A stretch of DNA of 64,000 nt from an uncultured Acetatifactor sp. (lineage in GTDB: Bacteria > Bacillota > Clostridia > Lachnospirales > Lachnospiraceae), in the NCBI GenBank assembly GCA_910577035.1, contig CAJTKW010000002.1, positions 10,066 to 74,065 of the forward strand, written 5' to 3'. The position numbers and the translations under genes were made by a program. Positions 1 to 9,323 of the stretch are shown here, piece after piece; within the stretch, counting starts at the first letter, position 1; each line of letters opens with the position of its first letter. Under the pieces are notes generated by a model. That model was given only the letters and a program-made list of their open reading frames with translations. It did not search any database and was not told where the DNA came from.

Positions 1-300
1 TACGGGGACATCAGACCGGGAAGCGACGTGGAAGCCAGGGTCCTGCGGGTCAGGGAGGACGGCAAGCTGGATCTGAGCGTCAGGGAAAAAGCATATTTGC
101 AGATAGATGCCGATGCGGAGAAGATCCTGGAGCTCCTGGACAGCTTTGAGGGAGCGCTGCCGTTTAATGATAAGGCGGCCCCGGAGGTAATAAAGTATGA
201 GACGGGAATGAGTAAGAATGAGTTTAAGCGTGCCGTGGGAAGGCTGCTGAAGCAGGGCCGGATCGAGATCGGGGAGAAGACCATTCGGCGGATCGGATGA
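1..300 (+). CDS. CvfB-like S1 RNA-binding protein, C-terminal end (partial)
   Basis: The reading frame is open from the first base and ends at TGA 298-300, so only about 99 C-terminal residues are present. The visible part starts at the end of an S1/OB-type segment (V-x-A-R-V-L-R-V-x-x-D-G-K-L-D-L-S), followed by a helical region that resembles the winged-helix end of CvfB/YitL proteins, which are RNA-associated proteins with several S1 domains and a C-terminal winged helix. The K-x-E-F-K-R-A-V-G-R-L-L-K stretch, with a G-R-I-E-I strand after it, is the family's typical end. The family call is from pattern recognition and the N-terminal part cannot be judged. Confidence 0.7.
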   Translation, partial: YGDIRPGSDVEARVLRVREDGKLDLSVREKAYLQIDADAEKILELLDSFEGALPFNDKAAPEVIKYETGMSKNEFKRAVGRLLKQGRIEIGEKTIRRIG

Positions 301-399
301 TTCATAAAAACGGGATTCTTAAAAATTCGGAAAAAGTGATTCTGATATGGTAAAACCGGAAAAAGTATGATAGAATGTGTTTGAGTTAGGAAGGGGGGC

Positions 400-597
400 A
401 TGTATATGGATATTGCAGGCGTTTCTACAGCGTTGGCAAATATTTCCACACAGTCTCAGGTTTCTGCCGCCGTATTGGGTAAGGCGATGGATACCAATAA
501 AGAACTGGGGGAAGGCCTGGTGCAAATGATTGATTCTGCGGCAATGGAACGCAGTGTAAATCCCGGCATCGGAGCAAATTTCGACATGCGTATTTAG
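400..597 (+). CDS. YjfB-like putative motility protein
   Basis: This is a 63-65 residue protein. An AGGAAGGGGGG ribosome site at 389-399 leaves two possible starts, ATG 400 and ATG 406; 406 gives the usual MDI start of the family. The sequence (MDIAGVSTALA near the start, then V-L-x-K-A-x-D and a C-terminal N-P-x-I-G-A-N-F-D-x-R) fits the short YjfB family, annotated as a putative motility protein of unknown biochemical role in flagellated Firmicutes. It stands alone here and is followed by its own terminator at 607-639. Flagellar rod genes lie 27 kb downstream, consistent with a motile organism but not proof of a link. Confidence 0.7.
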   Translation: MYMDIAGVSTALANISTQSQVSAAVLGKAMDTNKELGEGLVQMIDSAAMERSVNPGIGANFDMRI

Positions 598-606
598 TTC
601 TGCAAG

Positions 607-639
607 CTGCCTGACGTGTTACCGCAGGCAGTTTTTTTG
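607..639 (+). terminator. Intrinsic terminator after yjfB-like gene
   Basis: CTGCCTG (607-613) pairs perfectly with CAGGCAG (625-631) across an 11-nt loop and is followed by seven T residues. It begins ten bases after the stop of the YjfB-like gene. Confidence 0.85.
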
Positions 640-669
640 TGAATAACCATAAAACCTATTGCCTTTTTG

Positions 670-697
670 TTGATATTTTTGTAATATTTGTTATATG
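670..697 (+). promoter_or_regulatory. Candidate sigma-A promoter of the PucR-type regulator
   Basis: TTGATA at 670-675 and TATATG at 692-697 are separated by 16 bases and lie about 52 bases before the chosen ATG at 749. A possible earlier ATG at 695 falls inside this -10 element, which argues that it is not the start. Confidence 0.45.
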
Positions 698-748
698 GGG
701 TATTATTGCTCAGCCGGCATACGGCAGCATGAGGGAGGAGCAGGTTTT

Positions 749-1834
749 ATGATTTCAAATCAGATTTTGCAGAATACCATCGACGGCCTGAAAAGCATTG
801 CACGGGTAGAGCTGTGTGTAATGGACGTGGATGGCAAGGAGGTTGTGTCCACTACGGATATGGGAAGCAGTGCAAGGATTGTTGCGGAATTTGCTGCTTC
901 ACCTGCCGATTCACAGGAGATTCAGGGTTACCAGTATTTTAAGATTTATGACGAGCAGCAGCTGGAATATATTCTGGTGGCCGGGGGCACAGGCGAAGAC
1001 GTGTATATGATCGGTAAGATGGCGGCATTTCAGATGCAGAACCTTCTTGTGGCTTATAAGGAAAGGTTTGATAAGGATAACTTTATCAAGAACCTGCTGC
1101 TGGATAATCTGCTGCTGGTGGATATTTACAGCCGTTCGAAAAAGCTGCATGTACAGACGGATGTGCCCAGGGTGGTTATGATCGTGGAGACCGGAGGCGA
1201 GAGGGATAATAATGCCCTTGAGCTGACGAGGAGCCATTTCGGCAGCAACAGCAAGGATTTTATAACGGCAGTGGATGAGAACAATGTGATCGTGGTAAAG
1301 GAGCTGTCCGACGGAAGCGCGGTGAAGGAAATCGAGAAGACGGCGCAGTCTCTTGAGCATTTTCTGGATAAGGAAGGTATCAGGGGGATCCGGATCGCGT
1401 ATGGTACTGTGATCCAGGAGATCAAGGAGGTCAGCCGGTCCTATAAGGAAGCCAAGATGGCGCTGGATGTGGGAAGGATATTTTTTGACGAGAGAGATAT
1501 TATCGCCTACAGCGAGCTGGGGATCGGACGCCTGATCTACCAGCTGCCCATTCCCCTCTGTAAAATGTTTATCAAAGAGATTTTCGGAGGGAAGAGTCCG
1601 GATGACTTTGACGAGGAGACGCTGACCACGATCAATAAATTTTTTGAGAACAGCCTGAATGTGTCGGAGACCTCCAGACAGCTTTTTATACACAGGAATA
1701 CGCTGGTGTATCGTCTGGATAAGCTTCAGAAGAGCACGGGGCTGGACCTGCGGGTGTTTGAAAATGCCATAACCTTCAAGATTGCGCTGATGGTCGTGAA
1801 ATATATGAAGTATATGGAGAATGCGGACTTTTAG
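749..1834 (+). CDS. PucR/CdaR-type helix-turn-helix regulator
   Basis: This 361-residue protein has the PucR/CdaR layout: an N-terminal sensing region, a central GGDEF-like fold (around 170-260, with the Y-x-E-A-x-x-A-L motif near 250) and a C-terminal HTH_30 domain. The HTH end is clear: F-F-E-N-S-L-N-V-S-E-T-S-R-Q-L then H-R-N-T-L-V-Y-R-L-D-K-L near residues 305-335. Such proteins are DNA-binding activators that respond to small metabolites; the ligand cannot be read from the sequence. The start at 749 is chosen because GGGAGGAG at 733-740 precedes it and the in-frame ATG at 695 sits in the promoter. ftsE follows 11 bases after the stop, so the regulator may be co-transcribed with the ftsEX genes. 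Confidence 0.85.
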   Translation: MISNQILQNTIDGLKSIARVELCVMDVDGKEVVSTTDMGSSARIVAEFAASPADSQEIQGYQYFKIYDEQQLEYILVAGGTGEDVYMIGKMAAFQMQNLLVAYKERFDKDNFIKNLLLDNLLLVDIYSRSKKLHVQTDVPRVVMIVETGGERDNNALELTRSHFGSNSKDFITAVDENNVIVVKELSDGSAVKEIEKTAQSLEHFLDKEGIRGIRIAYGTVIQEIKEVSRSYKEAKMALDVGRIFFDERDIIAYSELGIGRLIYQLPIPLCKMFIKEIFGGKSPDDFDEETLTTINKFFENSLNVSETSRQLFIHRNTLVYRLDKLQKSTGLDLRVFENAITFKIALMVVKYMKYMENADF

Positions 1835-1845
1835 AGGAGACTTTT

Positions 1846-2589
1846 ATGGGAAGAAGGGAACTGCAGAGGAGGAAGAGGGAACAGCTGATCGAAGAAAAGG
1901 GCGTGATTTACCTGGATAATGTCAGCAAGGTTTACTCTACGGGAGCTCCGGCGTTAAACGATGTCAGCCTGAGTATACACAGGGGCGAATTCGTCTTTAT
2001 CGTGGGAGACAGCGGCTCCGGCAAGTCAACAATGATAAAGCTTCTGCTGCGGGAGCTTACTGCCACCGAGGGCAACGTATATGTTATGGGAAATGATCTG
2101 GCGAAGCTCCGGCACAGGCAGATCCCGAGATTCAGACGTAATCTGGGGGTGGTTTTTCAGGATTTCCGTTTATTGAATGACAGAAATGTATATGAAAACG
2201 TCGCCTTTGCCCAGAGGATTGTGGAGACCCCGGCGGGTGAGATCCGGCGAAATGTGCCGGCGATTCTGGCTACGGTAGGTCTTGCGGGCAAATACAGGGC
2301 AAAGACAAAGCAGCTTTCCGGCGGGGAGCAGCAGAGGGTGGCGCTGGCCAGGGCGCTGGTGAATAATCCGGCTATCCTGCTGGCAGATGAGCCTACCGGA
2401 AATCTGGATCCCAAGAATTCCTGGGAGATCATGCAGCTGTTGGAGGAAATCAATGCCAACGGAACCACGGTAGTGGTGGTAACCCATAACAGGGAAATCG
2501 TCAATGCCATGCACAAGCGTGTCGTCACCGTGAAAAGAGGGGTTATTGTCAGCGATGAGGAAGGGGGCGAGTACATAGATGAAGATTAG
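1846..2589 (+). CDS. ftsE: Cell-division ABC ATPase FtsE
   Basis: FtsE is the cytoplasmic ATPase of the FtsEX complex, which controls peptidoglycan hydrolases. The 247-residue protein has Walker A GDSGSGKST (about 54-62), a Q-loop (V-V-F-Q-D-F-R-L-L), the signature LSGGEQQR (about 158-165), Walker B A-I-L-L-A-D-E-P-T-G-N-L-D and the H-loop V-V-V-V-T-H. The first 20 residues are a basic extension (RRELQRRKREQ) not needed for the fold; no later ATG offers a better start. It overlaps ftsX by 11 bases. The downstream hydrolase gene is the expected partner but is broken here. Confidence 0.95.
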   Translation: MGRRELQRRKREQLIEEKGVIYLDNVSKVYSTGAPALNDVSLSIHRGEFVFIVGDSGSGKSTMIKLLLRELTATEGNVYVMGNDLAKLRHRQIPRFRRNLGVVFQDFRLLNDRNVYENVAFAQRIVETPAGEIRRNVPAILATVGLAGKYRAKTKQLSGGEQQRVALARALVNNPAILLADEPTGNLDPKNSWEIMQLLEEINANGTTVVVVTHNREIVNAMHKRVVTVKRGVIVSDEEGGEYIDED

Positions 2590-3511
2590 TACCTTGTTCT
2601 ATACCTTCCGGCAGGGGTTTGTGAATATTTTTCGAAATAAATGGTATTCCCTGGCTTCCATTGCTACGATTTCGGCCTGCCTTTTCCTGTTCGGCCTCTT
2701 TTATGCCATTGTGGCAAATTTCCGGAGTACCGTCATGAAGGTGGAGGAAGGGGTGTCGGTTACCGTATTCTTCCATGATGATAACGATAAGTGTGAATCA
2801 CATGTAGTGCCTGACGATCTGAGAATAGATGAAATCGGGCAGATGATTGCCATGCGGGTGGAGGTGTCCGATGTCAATTTCATCACCGATGACAAGGCCT
2901 GGGTGGATTTCGTGGCGGGGCACTATGGGGAGAGCGCGGATTATGCCCAGGGCTTCCCGGAAAACCCCCTGGAGGGGATGTGCAGTTACGAAGTATATTT
3001 AAGCGATGTTTCCATGCAGGAGGCTTTGGTGAACTGGTTATACTCCATACCGGAGGTCCGCCTGGTGAACTTTTCGTCATTGACGGCGGATACCTTAAGC
3101 GGGGCGAATCAGTTAATCGCATATGTTTCTCTGGGAATCATTGTGATCCTGCTGGCAGTCAGTATCTTCCTGATTAGCAATACCGTGGCTATCGGAATAT
3201 CCGTTCGCTCCGAGGAAATAAATATTATGAAATATGTAGGGGCTACGGATTTCTTCGTGAGGGCGCCTTTTGTGCTGGAAGGCATATTGATCGGCCTTTT
3301 GGGGGCGGCGATTCCCCTGTGGCTGATAGAGGTACTTTACAATTACGCGTTGGCATATATTGCCGAACGGTTTGAAATACTCAGCGGTTTGTTGAATTTC
3401 CTTACCACGGAGCAGCTGTTCAAGGTGCTGATGCCGGTGTCGCTTCTGGTTGGTGCCGGAATCGGCTTCCTCGGGAGTATTACTACAGTCAGGAAGCACT
3501 TGCATGTATAA
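2579..3511 (+). CDS. ftsX: Cell-division permease FtsX
   Basis: This 310-residue membrane protein matches FtsX: a short cytoplasmic N-terminus, TM1 at about 22-44, a large extracellular loop (about 45-175), then three further membrane segments at about 178-200, 225-250 and 280-300. The loop contains the Firmicutes-type pattern around D-K-A-W and the N-P-L motif. FtsX carries the signal from FtsE to an extracellular coiled-coil hydrolase. The ATG lies inside the end of ftsE, indicating coupled translation. Confidence 0.95.
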   Translation: MKISTLFYTFRQGFVNIFRNKWYSLASIATISACLFLFGLFYAIVANFRSTVMKVEEGVSVTVFFHDDNDKCESHVVPDDLRIDEIGQMIAMRVEVSDVNFITDDKAWVDFVAGHYGESADYAQGFPENPLEGMCSYEVYLSDVSMQEALVNWLYSIPEVRLVNFSSLTADTLSGANQLIAYVSLGIIVILLAVSIFLISNTVAIGISVRSEEINIMKYVGATDFFVRAPFVLEGILIGLLGAAIPLWLIEVLYNYALAYIAERFEILSGLLNFLTTEQLFKVLMPVSLLVGAGIGFLGSITTVRKHLHV

Positions 3512-3523
3512 AGGCAGGAAATT

Positions 3524-4758
3524 ATGAGGAAAAGAAAAGTCATAATGTGCGGAATTGCCGTGGCTGTGCTGTGTGCCGCTTTTTTTTCCGACAGGGCAAA
3601 GCAGGACGCGTCGGCTCTGACCATGTCCTCTATTACCTCGGACAGTATTAAGGAGAAGGAGAACCAGATCCGTCAGGCGCAGGACGAGAAAAATGCGCTG
3701 CAGAACGGTCTCAGCAATCTGCAGAATATTAAAAAGGATCTGGAGACCCAGCGCTCCAACCTGAAGAATTACGTGGTTCAGCTGGACGGCAATCTTGCAC
3801 AGATCGAGCAGAATATTCAGGAGCTCAGCCAGAAGATTGCCGTAAAAGAGGAAGAGATCAGCGTAACGGAGGGAGAACTGGAAACGGCGCTGGAAAACGA
3901 AGAAAATCAGAAAGACGCCATGACCAGCCGCATAAGAATGGTATATGAGACCGGTGATCCGCAAATGCTGGATATGCTGTTAAAGTCCTCCAGCTTCGGT
4001 GATTTCCTGAATAAGGCCGATTACGTGGAAAGAATCGTTTCCTATGACCAGCAGATGTGGCAGGATTACAAGACGGTCAGGGAATATGTGGAGCTGTGCA
4101 AACAGCAGCTGGAGATCGAGAAAGACATTCTGGATGAAGCAAAAGCCGGCGTGGAGGAAGAGCAGAGGAATCTGGAAGCTCTGATTGACCAGAAGAGAAG
4201 AGATATTCAGGCATACGAGACGGATATTACCAATAAGGAGAAAGCCATTCGGGAATATGAGGAGGAGATCGCAGCCCAGGAGAGCGAAATTGCGGCCTGG
4301 GAAGCACAGATCGCGGAGGAAAAGAAAAAGATTCTGGCAAACAGCGGCGTGGTGCTGACCTATGACGGCGGTGCGTTTAAGTTTCCCGTCGCCTCCTATA
4401 CCAGAGTGTCGGATGAATACGGTCCCCGGATACACCCTACCCTGGGAATACAGCAGTTTCACAACGGCGTGGACCTGGCCTCCCCGAAAGGAACAGCCAT
4501 TTACGCGGCGTATGACGGAGTCGTGGTAGCGGCGCTACCATGGGGAATTACGTAATGATAGATCATGGATCCGGCCTGTATACCATATATATGCACGCTT
4601 CTGCGCTTCATGTGAAGAAGGACGATATTGTGGTCAGGGGAGAGACCATTGCCGCCGTTGGCAGTACGGGACGATCCACAGGTCCGCACCTGCATTTCAG
4701 TGTACGCCTGAACGGGGAGTACCAGTCACCGTGGAATTATATCACAAAGCCAAAGTAA
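3524..4758 (+). pseudogene. LytM/M23 murein hydrolase with coiled coil, frameshifted
   Basis: Two reading frames together make one EnvC/PcsB/CwlO-position hydrolase. The first (3524-4555) has a signal peptide (to about residue 30), a long coiled coil (about 35-275) and the start of the LytM domain with the zinc-binding H-N-G-V-D motif, then stops at TAA 4553. The second frame resumes as S-G-A-T-M-G-N-Y-V-M-I-D-H-G and contains the rest of the domain, ending with the H-L-H motif (G-P-H-L-H-F-S-V) at about 4687-4710. The break is at about 4526-4536: one extra G in the GCGGCG stretch would restore V-A-G-A-T-M-G-N-Y. The shift separates the two halves of the zinc site, so neither product should be an active peptidase. 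Position after ftsEX implies this is the FtsEX-dependent cell-separation hydrolase. A sequencing error is the main alternative. Confidence 0.85.
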
Positions 4759-4770
4759 GGAGAGGACTCA

Positions 4771-6075
4771 ATGGAGGAAAATCGGAATTATGATAACGGC
4801 ATGGACGGTATCCGGCCGCCTGAGCCGACCCGGAAGAAGGGCAGCGGGAAAGGGCTCTTTTTCGTGGGAATGTTGTCCGGGATTGCCGTGGCGCTGCTGC
4901 TGGTGGCCATCGGCTATGCGGGCTGGGGAATTCAGCGTTCCATAGAGGAAAGCCAGGAGCGTAAGAATGAGGTGAAGCTGGATGAGGATTCGGCTTTGAA
5001 TGCCGCCACCCTTTTCAAGCTTCAGGCACTGGAAGCGGCCATTAAAGAATATTTCTTTCTGCATGATATTAACGATGAGGAGCTGCAGGACGGAATGTAC
5101 AGGGGGCTGCTGAAGGCTCTGGAGGATCCGTATTCCGAGTATTATACTGCCGAGGAGCTGAAGGAAATGCTGGAGCAGTCCCAGGGGATCTACTATGGGA
5201 TCGGCGCATACGTGCAGCTGGATACCAGTACGGGCCTGCCCAAAATCAACGGAGTGATAAAGGGTTCTCCTGCGGAGGAAGCGGATCTGCGGGCAAATGA
5301 CCTGATCTATGAAGTAGACGGTACGTCAACCTACGGATTGAATCTGACGGAAGCCGTGGCGCTGATAAAGGGACCTGAGGGAACGAATGTGGAAATAACG
5401 CTGCTTCGGGAGGGGGAGCGGGATTATATGAAGATGACCCTGACCAGGAGAAAGGTGGAATCGCCGACGGTAGAGTCTTCCATGCTGGAGGATGACATGG
5501 CATATATCCAGGTAACGGAGTTCGACGATGTGACGGTGGATCAGTTTGCCGATGCGCTGGCTACGGCCAAGGGCTCCGGTGCGAAGGGAATCATTCTCGA
5601 CCTGAGAGGAAATCCCGGCGGAAATCTGGATGCGGTGGTAGACATGTGCAATATGATCCTTCCGGAAGGGATGATTGTCTATACAGAGGACAAATACGGG
5701 AACCGGCAGGAATATAAGAGTGACGGAAAGCATAGACTGGAGCTGCCGCTGGTAGTCCTGGTGGATATGAATTCCGCCAGTGCGGCAGAGATCATGGCGG
5801 GGGCCATTCAGGATTATAAGCTGGGTACTCTGGTGGGAACCACTACCTTCGGCAAGGGGATCGTGCAGCAGATTATGTCCTTCCGGGACGGCTCGGCCAT
5901 AAAGCTTACAATCAGCGCTTATTTTACGCCAAACGGCAATAATATCCATGGGATCGGAATTGAGCCCGATGTGCCGTGTGAATTTGACGGTAAGGCATAT
6001 TACGGCAGTGAAGAGCATCCCGACAACCAGCTGGAGAAGGCTAAGGAAGTGCTGAGAGAAAAGATGGACAGGTAA
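4771..6075 (+). CDS. S41 C-terminal processing protease (CtpA/CtpB type)
   Basis: This 434-residue protein has an N-terminal cytoplasmic stretch, one membrane segment (about 30-52), an S41 N-domain, a PDZ domain (about 140-225) and the S41 catalytic domain. The nucleophile motif N-S-A-S-A-A-E (about 334-340) and the catalytic lysine in T-F-G-K-G (about 359-363) are present, as is the oxyanion-region D-L-R-G-N-P-G-G. It is an extracytoplasmic serine protease with a Ser-Lys dyad. The gene follows the ftsEX/M23 set by 12 bases, an arrangement common in Lachnospiraceae; it may process cell-wall enzymes or their regulators, but that is inference. Confidence 0.93.
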   Translation: MEENRNYDNGMDGIRPPEPTRKKGSGKGLFFVGMLSGIAVALLLVAIGYAGWGIQRSIEESQERKNEVKLDEDSALNAATLFKLQALEAAIKEYFFLHDINDEELQDGMYRGLLKALEDPYSEYYTAEELKEMLEQSQGIYYGIGAYVQLDTSTGLPKINGVIKGSPAEEADLRANDLIYEVDGTSTYGLNLTEAVALIKGPEGTNVEITLLREGERDYMKMTLTRRKVESPTVESSMLEDDMAYIQVTEFDDVTVDQFADALATAKGSGAKGIILDLRGNPGGNLDAVVDMCNMILPEGMIVYTEDKYGNRQEYKSDGKHRLELPLVVLVDMNSASAAEIMAGAIQDYKLGTLVGTTTFGKGIVQQIMSFRDGSAIKLTISAYFTPNGNNIHGIGIEPDVPCEFDGKAYYGSEEHPDNQLEKAKEVLREKMDR

Positions 6076-6087
6076 AGAGGAAGTAAG

Positions 6088-8661
6088 ATGGAGACGGATA
6101 AGCAGATTTCAACATATAAAAATACAAAAAGGTTCCTGTTTTCCAGTGTTGTGTGCCTGGTGGCACTCTGCATTGTTGTGTTTGCGTTTGTATCGATTTA
6201 TTTAAAAAGAAACAGTGACGAAACGATTAACAGCCTGGGGACTTTGTATATGTCTGAGATGAGTACGCAGCTGCAGCAGAAGTTTGACGCCATTGTGAAT
6301 CTGCGTATCAATCAGGTGGAGGGCATTATCCAGCGCACGCCGCCGGAGACGGTGGAATACGGTCAGGATATGATAGATGAGATGGCGCTCAGTGCGAGTA
6401 TCCGCGGTTTCAGCTATCTGGCCCTCTATTCGGAGGACGGCAGTGTGGAGCTTTTGTACGGAAAGCCCATGCGCCCCTATGACGAGAGTGAGTTTCGGGA
6501 AGTACTGGATAACGAGGAGAAGAATATTTCCAGCGGAATAGACGCCGGCGGTGAGAGGCTGATACTTTTTACTGTTTCCGCGGAATATCCCATACATGAC
6601 GGAAAGAAGAGCACCATGCTGGTGGCCGGGCTTCCCATCAGCTATATGGAGAAGGCTCTGGTAATGGAGTCGGAGGATTCCATGACATATTTCCATATTA
6701 TTCGCAGAGACGGTTCCTTCGTGATCCGAAGCAGCGCGGCTTACCGTGACAATTATTTTACGAGAATGCTGGAGGTCTTTGAGGAAAATAACGGCAAAAG
6801 GCCGGAGGACTATGTGAGAGAGCTGCAGGAGGCCATGGGAGGAAGAGAGGTTTATGAAGAGCAGGTCCTGGTGAACGGAATGTATCAGCAGATGTACTGC
6901 AATTTCCTGGGAGGGACGGATTGGTATCTGGTGGCAATCATGCCTTACGGCCTGCTGACCGATTCGGTTTTGGCACTGGCCGAAATACGCCAGGTGGTCA
7001 TGCTGGCTGCCTGCGGTGTTATCCTGGTGGCGGTGTTTATTATCTTTATCATTTATTTCCGCATGTCCCAGCGCCAGATGCGGGAGCTGGAGAGGGCAGA
7101 GGCAGAGGCCGTACATGCAAACAAAGCCAAGAGCGAATTCCTGTCTAATATGAGCCATGACATCAGGACACCCATGAACGGTATCATGGGCATGACGGCC
7201 ATTGCAACGGCAAATATTGACGACAAGGCAAGGCTGAAGGACTGTCTGGCAAAGATCACCCTGTCAGGCAAGCATCTGCTGGGCCTGATTAACGATGTGC
7301 TGGATATGTCGAAAATCGAGAGCGGAAAGCTTTCGCTGAATATGGACAATCTTTCTCTGCGGGATACCATGGAGAATATTGTCAGTATTATTCAGCCCCA
7401 GGTCAAGGAAAAGAACCAGCTTTTTGATATATTTATCCGTAAGATCGAAGTGGAAAATGTCTATTGCGACAGTGTCCGTTTAAATCAGGTGTTGATTAAT
7501 CTGTTGTCCAATGCGGTGAAATATACCGGGGAGGGGGGACAGATTCATGTGGGCCTGGAACAGGAGGCTTCACCCCGGGGAGAAGCCTATGTACGCTGCC
7601 ATTTTGTTGTCAGGGATAACGGCATCGGTATGACGCCGGAATTTCAGAAGACAATATTTGATTCTTTTACGAGAGAGAAGAATTCCCAGGTGGAAAAAAC
7701 CGAGGGCGCGGGCCTGGGCATGGCCATCACAAAGTGTATTGTGGATATTATGGGCGGTACGATCCAGCTCACAAGTGAACCCGGCAAGGGCAGTGAATTT
7801 CATGTGACACTGGATTTGGAGCGGGCTGAACTGAAGGAAGAGGATATGGTGCTGCCGCCATGGAAAATCCTTGTGGTGGACAATAATGAGGATTTGTGCC
7901 TGAGTGCTCTGGATGCCCTGAAGGAGATCGGCCTGGATGCGGAATATGCGCTCAGCGGGGAAAAGGCCGTGGATATGGTGCAGCAACGTTACAATACCCG
8001 GGAACAGTACCAGATTGTTCTTCTGGACTGGAAGATGCCGGGTATGGACGGGCTCAGCACTACGAAGGAAATCCGAAAAATGCTGGGAGACGATACTCCC
8101 ATATTGATTATTTCCGCATATGACTGGAGCGATATAGAAGAGGAGGCAGTCAGCGCCGGGGTCAGCGGATTCATTGCGAAACCGCTGTTTAAGTCGAATT
8201 TGTATACAGGCTTAAGCCGGTACATATTGAAGGGTGACGAGAAAGAAGAGCAGGACAGGAAGAGCCATGAGAAGAAGGATTTTGCAGGAAAGCGTATTCT
8301 TCTGGCCGAAGATAATGACATTAACTGGGAAATTGCGGAGACGATTCTCGGTGCCTCCGGCTTCAAGGTAGACCGGGCGGAGAACGGAAAGATCTGTGTG
8401 GATACCTTCGCGGAAAGCGCGGAAGGCTATTATGACGTGATACTGATGGATATTCGTATGCCGGTGATGAACGGATATGAGGCTACAGAGGCCATTCGGG
8501 CGCTGGACAGGCCGGATGCCGGACTGCCTATCATTGCCATGTCCGCGGACGCTTTTGCGGCGGACATACAGCACAGTCTTGAGTCCGGGATGAACGAGCA
8601 TATTTCCAAACCCATTGATGTGGATAAACTGATCCGGGTGCTGGATAAGTACCTGCAGTAA
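6088..8661 (+). CDS. Hybrid sensor histidine kinase with two receiver domains
   Basis: The 857-residue protein has two membrane segments (about 15-37 and 309-331) bracketing a Cache-like sensing region. It continues with a HisKA domain whose phospho-acceptor is His357 (S-H-D-I-R-T-P-M-N-G), an HATPase domain (N-box N-L-L-S-N-A-V-K-Y-T, then D-N-G-I-G-M and G-A-G-L-G-M-A) and two receiver domains. Receiver 1 has Asp647 (L-L-D-W-K-M-P) and receiver 2 Asp788 (L-M-D-I-R-M-P), each with a plausible conserved Lys. No DNA-binding output is attached and no partner regulator is adjacent, so the signal and target are unknown. The start has AGAGGAAGTAAG just before it and follows ctpA by 12 bases. Confidence 0.93.
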   Translation: METDKQISTYKNTKRFLFSSVVCLVALCIVVFAFVSIYLKRNSDETINSLGTLYMSEMSTQLQQKFDAIVNLRINQVEGIIQRTPPETVEYGQDMIDEMALSASIRGFSYLALYSEDGSVELLYGKPMRPYDESEFREVLDNEEKNISSGIDAGGERLILFTVSAEYPIHDGKKSTMLVAGLPISYMEKALVMESEDSMTYFHIIRRDGSFVIRSSAAYRDNYFTRMLEVFEENNGKRPEDYVRELQEAMGGREVYEEQVLVNGMYQQMYCNFLGGTDWYLVAIMPYGLLTDSVLALAEIRQVVMLAACGVILVAVFIIFIIYFRMSQRQMRELERAEAEAVHANKAKSEFLSNMSHDIRTPMNGIMGMTAIATANIDDKARLKDCLAKITLSGKHLLGLINDVLDMSKIESGKLSLNMDNLSLRDTMENIVSIIQPQVKEKNQLFDIFIRKIEVENVYCDSVRLNQVLINLLSNAVKYTGEGGQIHVGLEQEASPRGEAYVRCHFVVRDNGIGMTPEFQKTIFDSFTREKNSQVEKTEGAGLGMAITKCIVDIMGGTIQLTSEPGKGSEFHVTLDLERAELKEEDMVLPPWKILVVDNNEDLCLSALDALKEIGLDAEYALSGEKAVDMVQQRYNTREQYQIVLLDWKMPGMDGLSTTKEIRKMLGDDTPILIISAYDWSDIEEEAVSAGVSGFIAKPLFKSNLYTGLSRYILKGDEKEEQDRKSHEKKDFAGKRILLAEDNDINWEIAETILGASGFKVDRAENGKICVDTFAESAEGYYDVILMDIRMPVMNGYEATEAIRALDRPDAGLPIIAMSADAFAADIQHSLESGMNEHISKPIDVDKLIRVLDKYLQ

Positions 8662-8747
8662 ATCGTAAGTCCGGGAAATACCGGCAGCGATGGGGAGGCT
8701 GAAGAAACGGGAGAATTGGATCAGAGGAAGACAGGGCGTGTATGCGT

Positions 8748-9182
8748 TTAGGAGTCCACGCCCAGGAGCTTATATTCATGTCCGTACAGCAGGTCGTTGG
8801 CTTCCAGGATGGACAGGCCCCGCTGCAGGGAGTAGAGGATGACGGCATCGCGTTCGTCTCTTGGGTACAGCTCACGGTTTTTGGAGGCTTTCAGTAAAGC
8901 CTGGGCTTCCGTGTCGGAAAGGCGCAGGCCAAAGGCCAGAGCGATCAGGGTATCCCGGGATGGGGTTTTCTCTCCGGAAAATAGTTGGTATACATATGCG
9001 TGGCTCAGCAATGAGCCGCGCACTACGTCTGCTTTGCTGATGTTCTTTTGTGACAGCAGCGCGTTCAAGTGTCCGGGCAGGTCATATTGTATCAGATTCT
9101 CTCTGTTATCTTGCAGAAATGTATCAATGCTTGCAGCGGATTTGATTTCATGCTGCAGTTCCTCGGTAGTTTTGGTTTCCAT
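8748..9182 (-). CDS. Small helix-turn-helix regulator, divergent from Ser/Thr kinase
   Basis: This 144-residue minus-strand protein has an XRE-like helix-turn-helix at about 35-85 (L-L-S-Q-K-N-I-S-K-A-D-V-V, then H-A-Y-V-Y-Q-L-F-S-G-E-K-T-P-S-R-D-T-L) followed by a helical tail. The ATG at 9182 has AAAGGGAC before it; longer in-frame extensions upstream would run over the divergent kinase start. It is separated from the kinase gene by a 141-base divergent spacer, so the pair probably shares control and may work together, with the kinase modifying the regulator. That link is inference from position. Confidence 0.75.
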   Translation of the reverse strand: METKTTEELQHEIKSAASIDTFLQDNRENLIQYDLPGHLNALLSQKNISKADVVRGSLLSHAYVYQLFSGEKTPSRDTLIALAFGLRLSDTEAQALLKASKNRELYPRDERDAVILYSLQRGLSILEANDLLYGHEYKLLGVDS

Positions 9183-9323
9183 ATTGATGTCCCTTTTGGT
9201 TTCATGAGATAATTGTAGCATCTTGCGGGAGATGTGACAAGCCGGAAAATCAGGCTGAAGCCTCCGGCGCAATTGCGATAGGTTTGACCTGCCATATTTG
9301 CGGTTCTGCGAAAGGAAAAGGTT

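Noticed and set aside
911..1693. Long minus-strand frame opposite the PucR-type gene
   Set aside because: It lies wholly inside a well-supported gene, has no ribosome site or recognisable domain, and looks like a shadow of codon bias. Similar long antisense frames (3113-3964, 5326-6018, 11181-12056, 22953-23480, 57135-57947) were rejected for the same reason.
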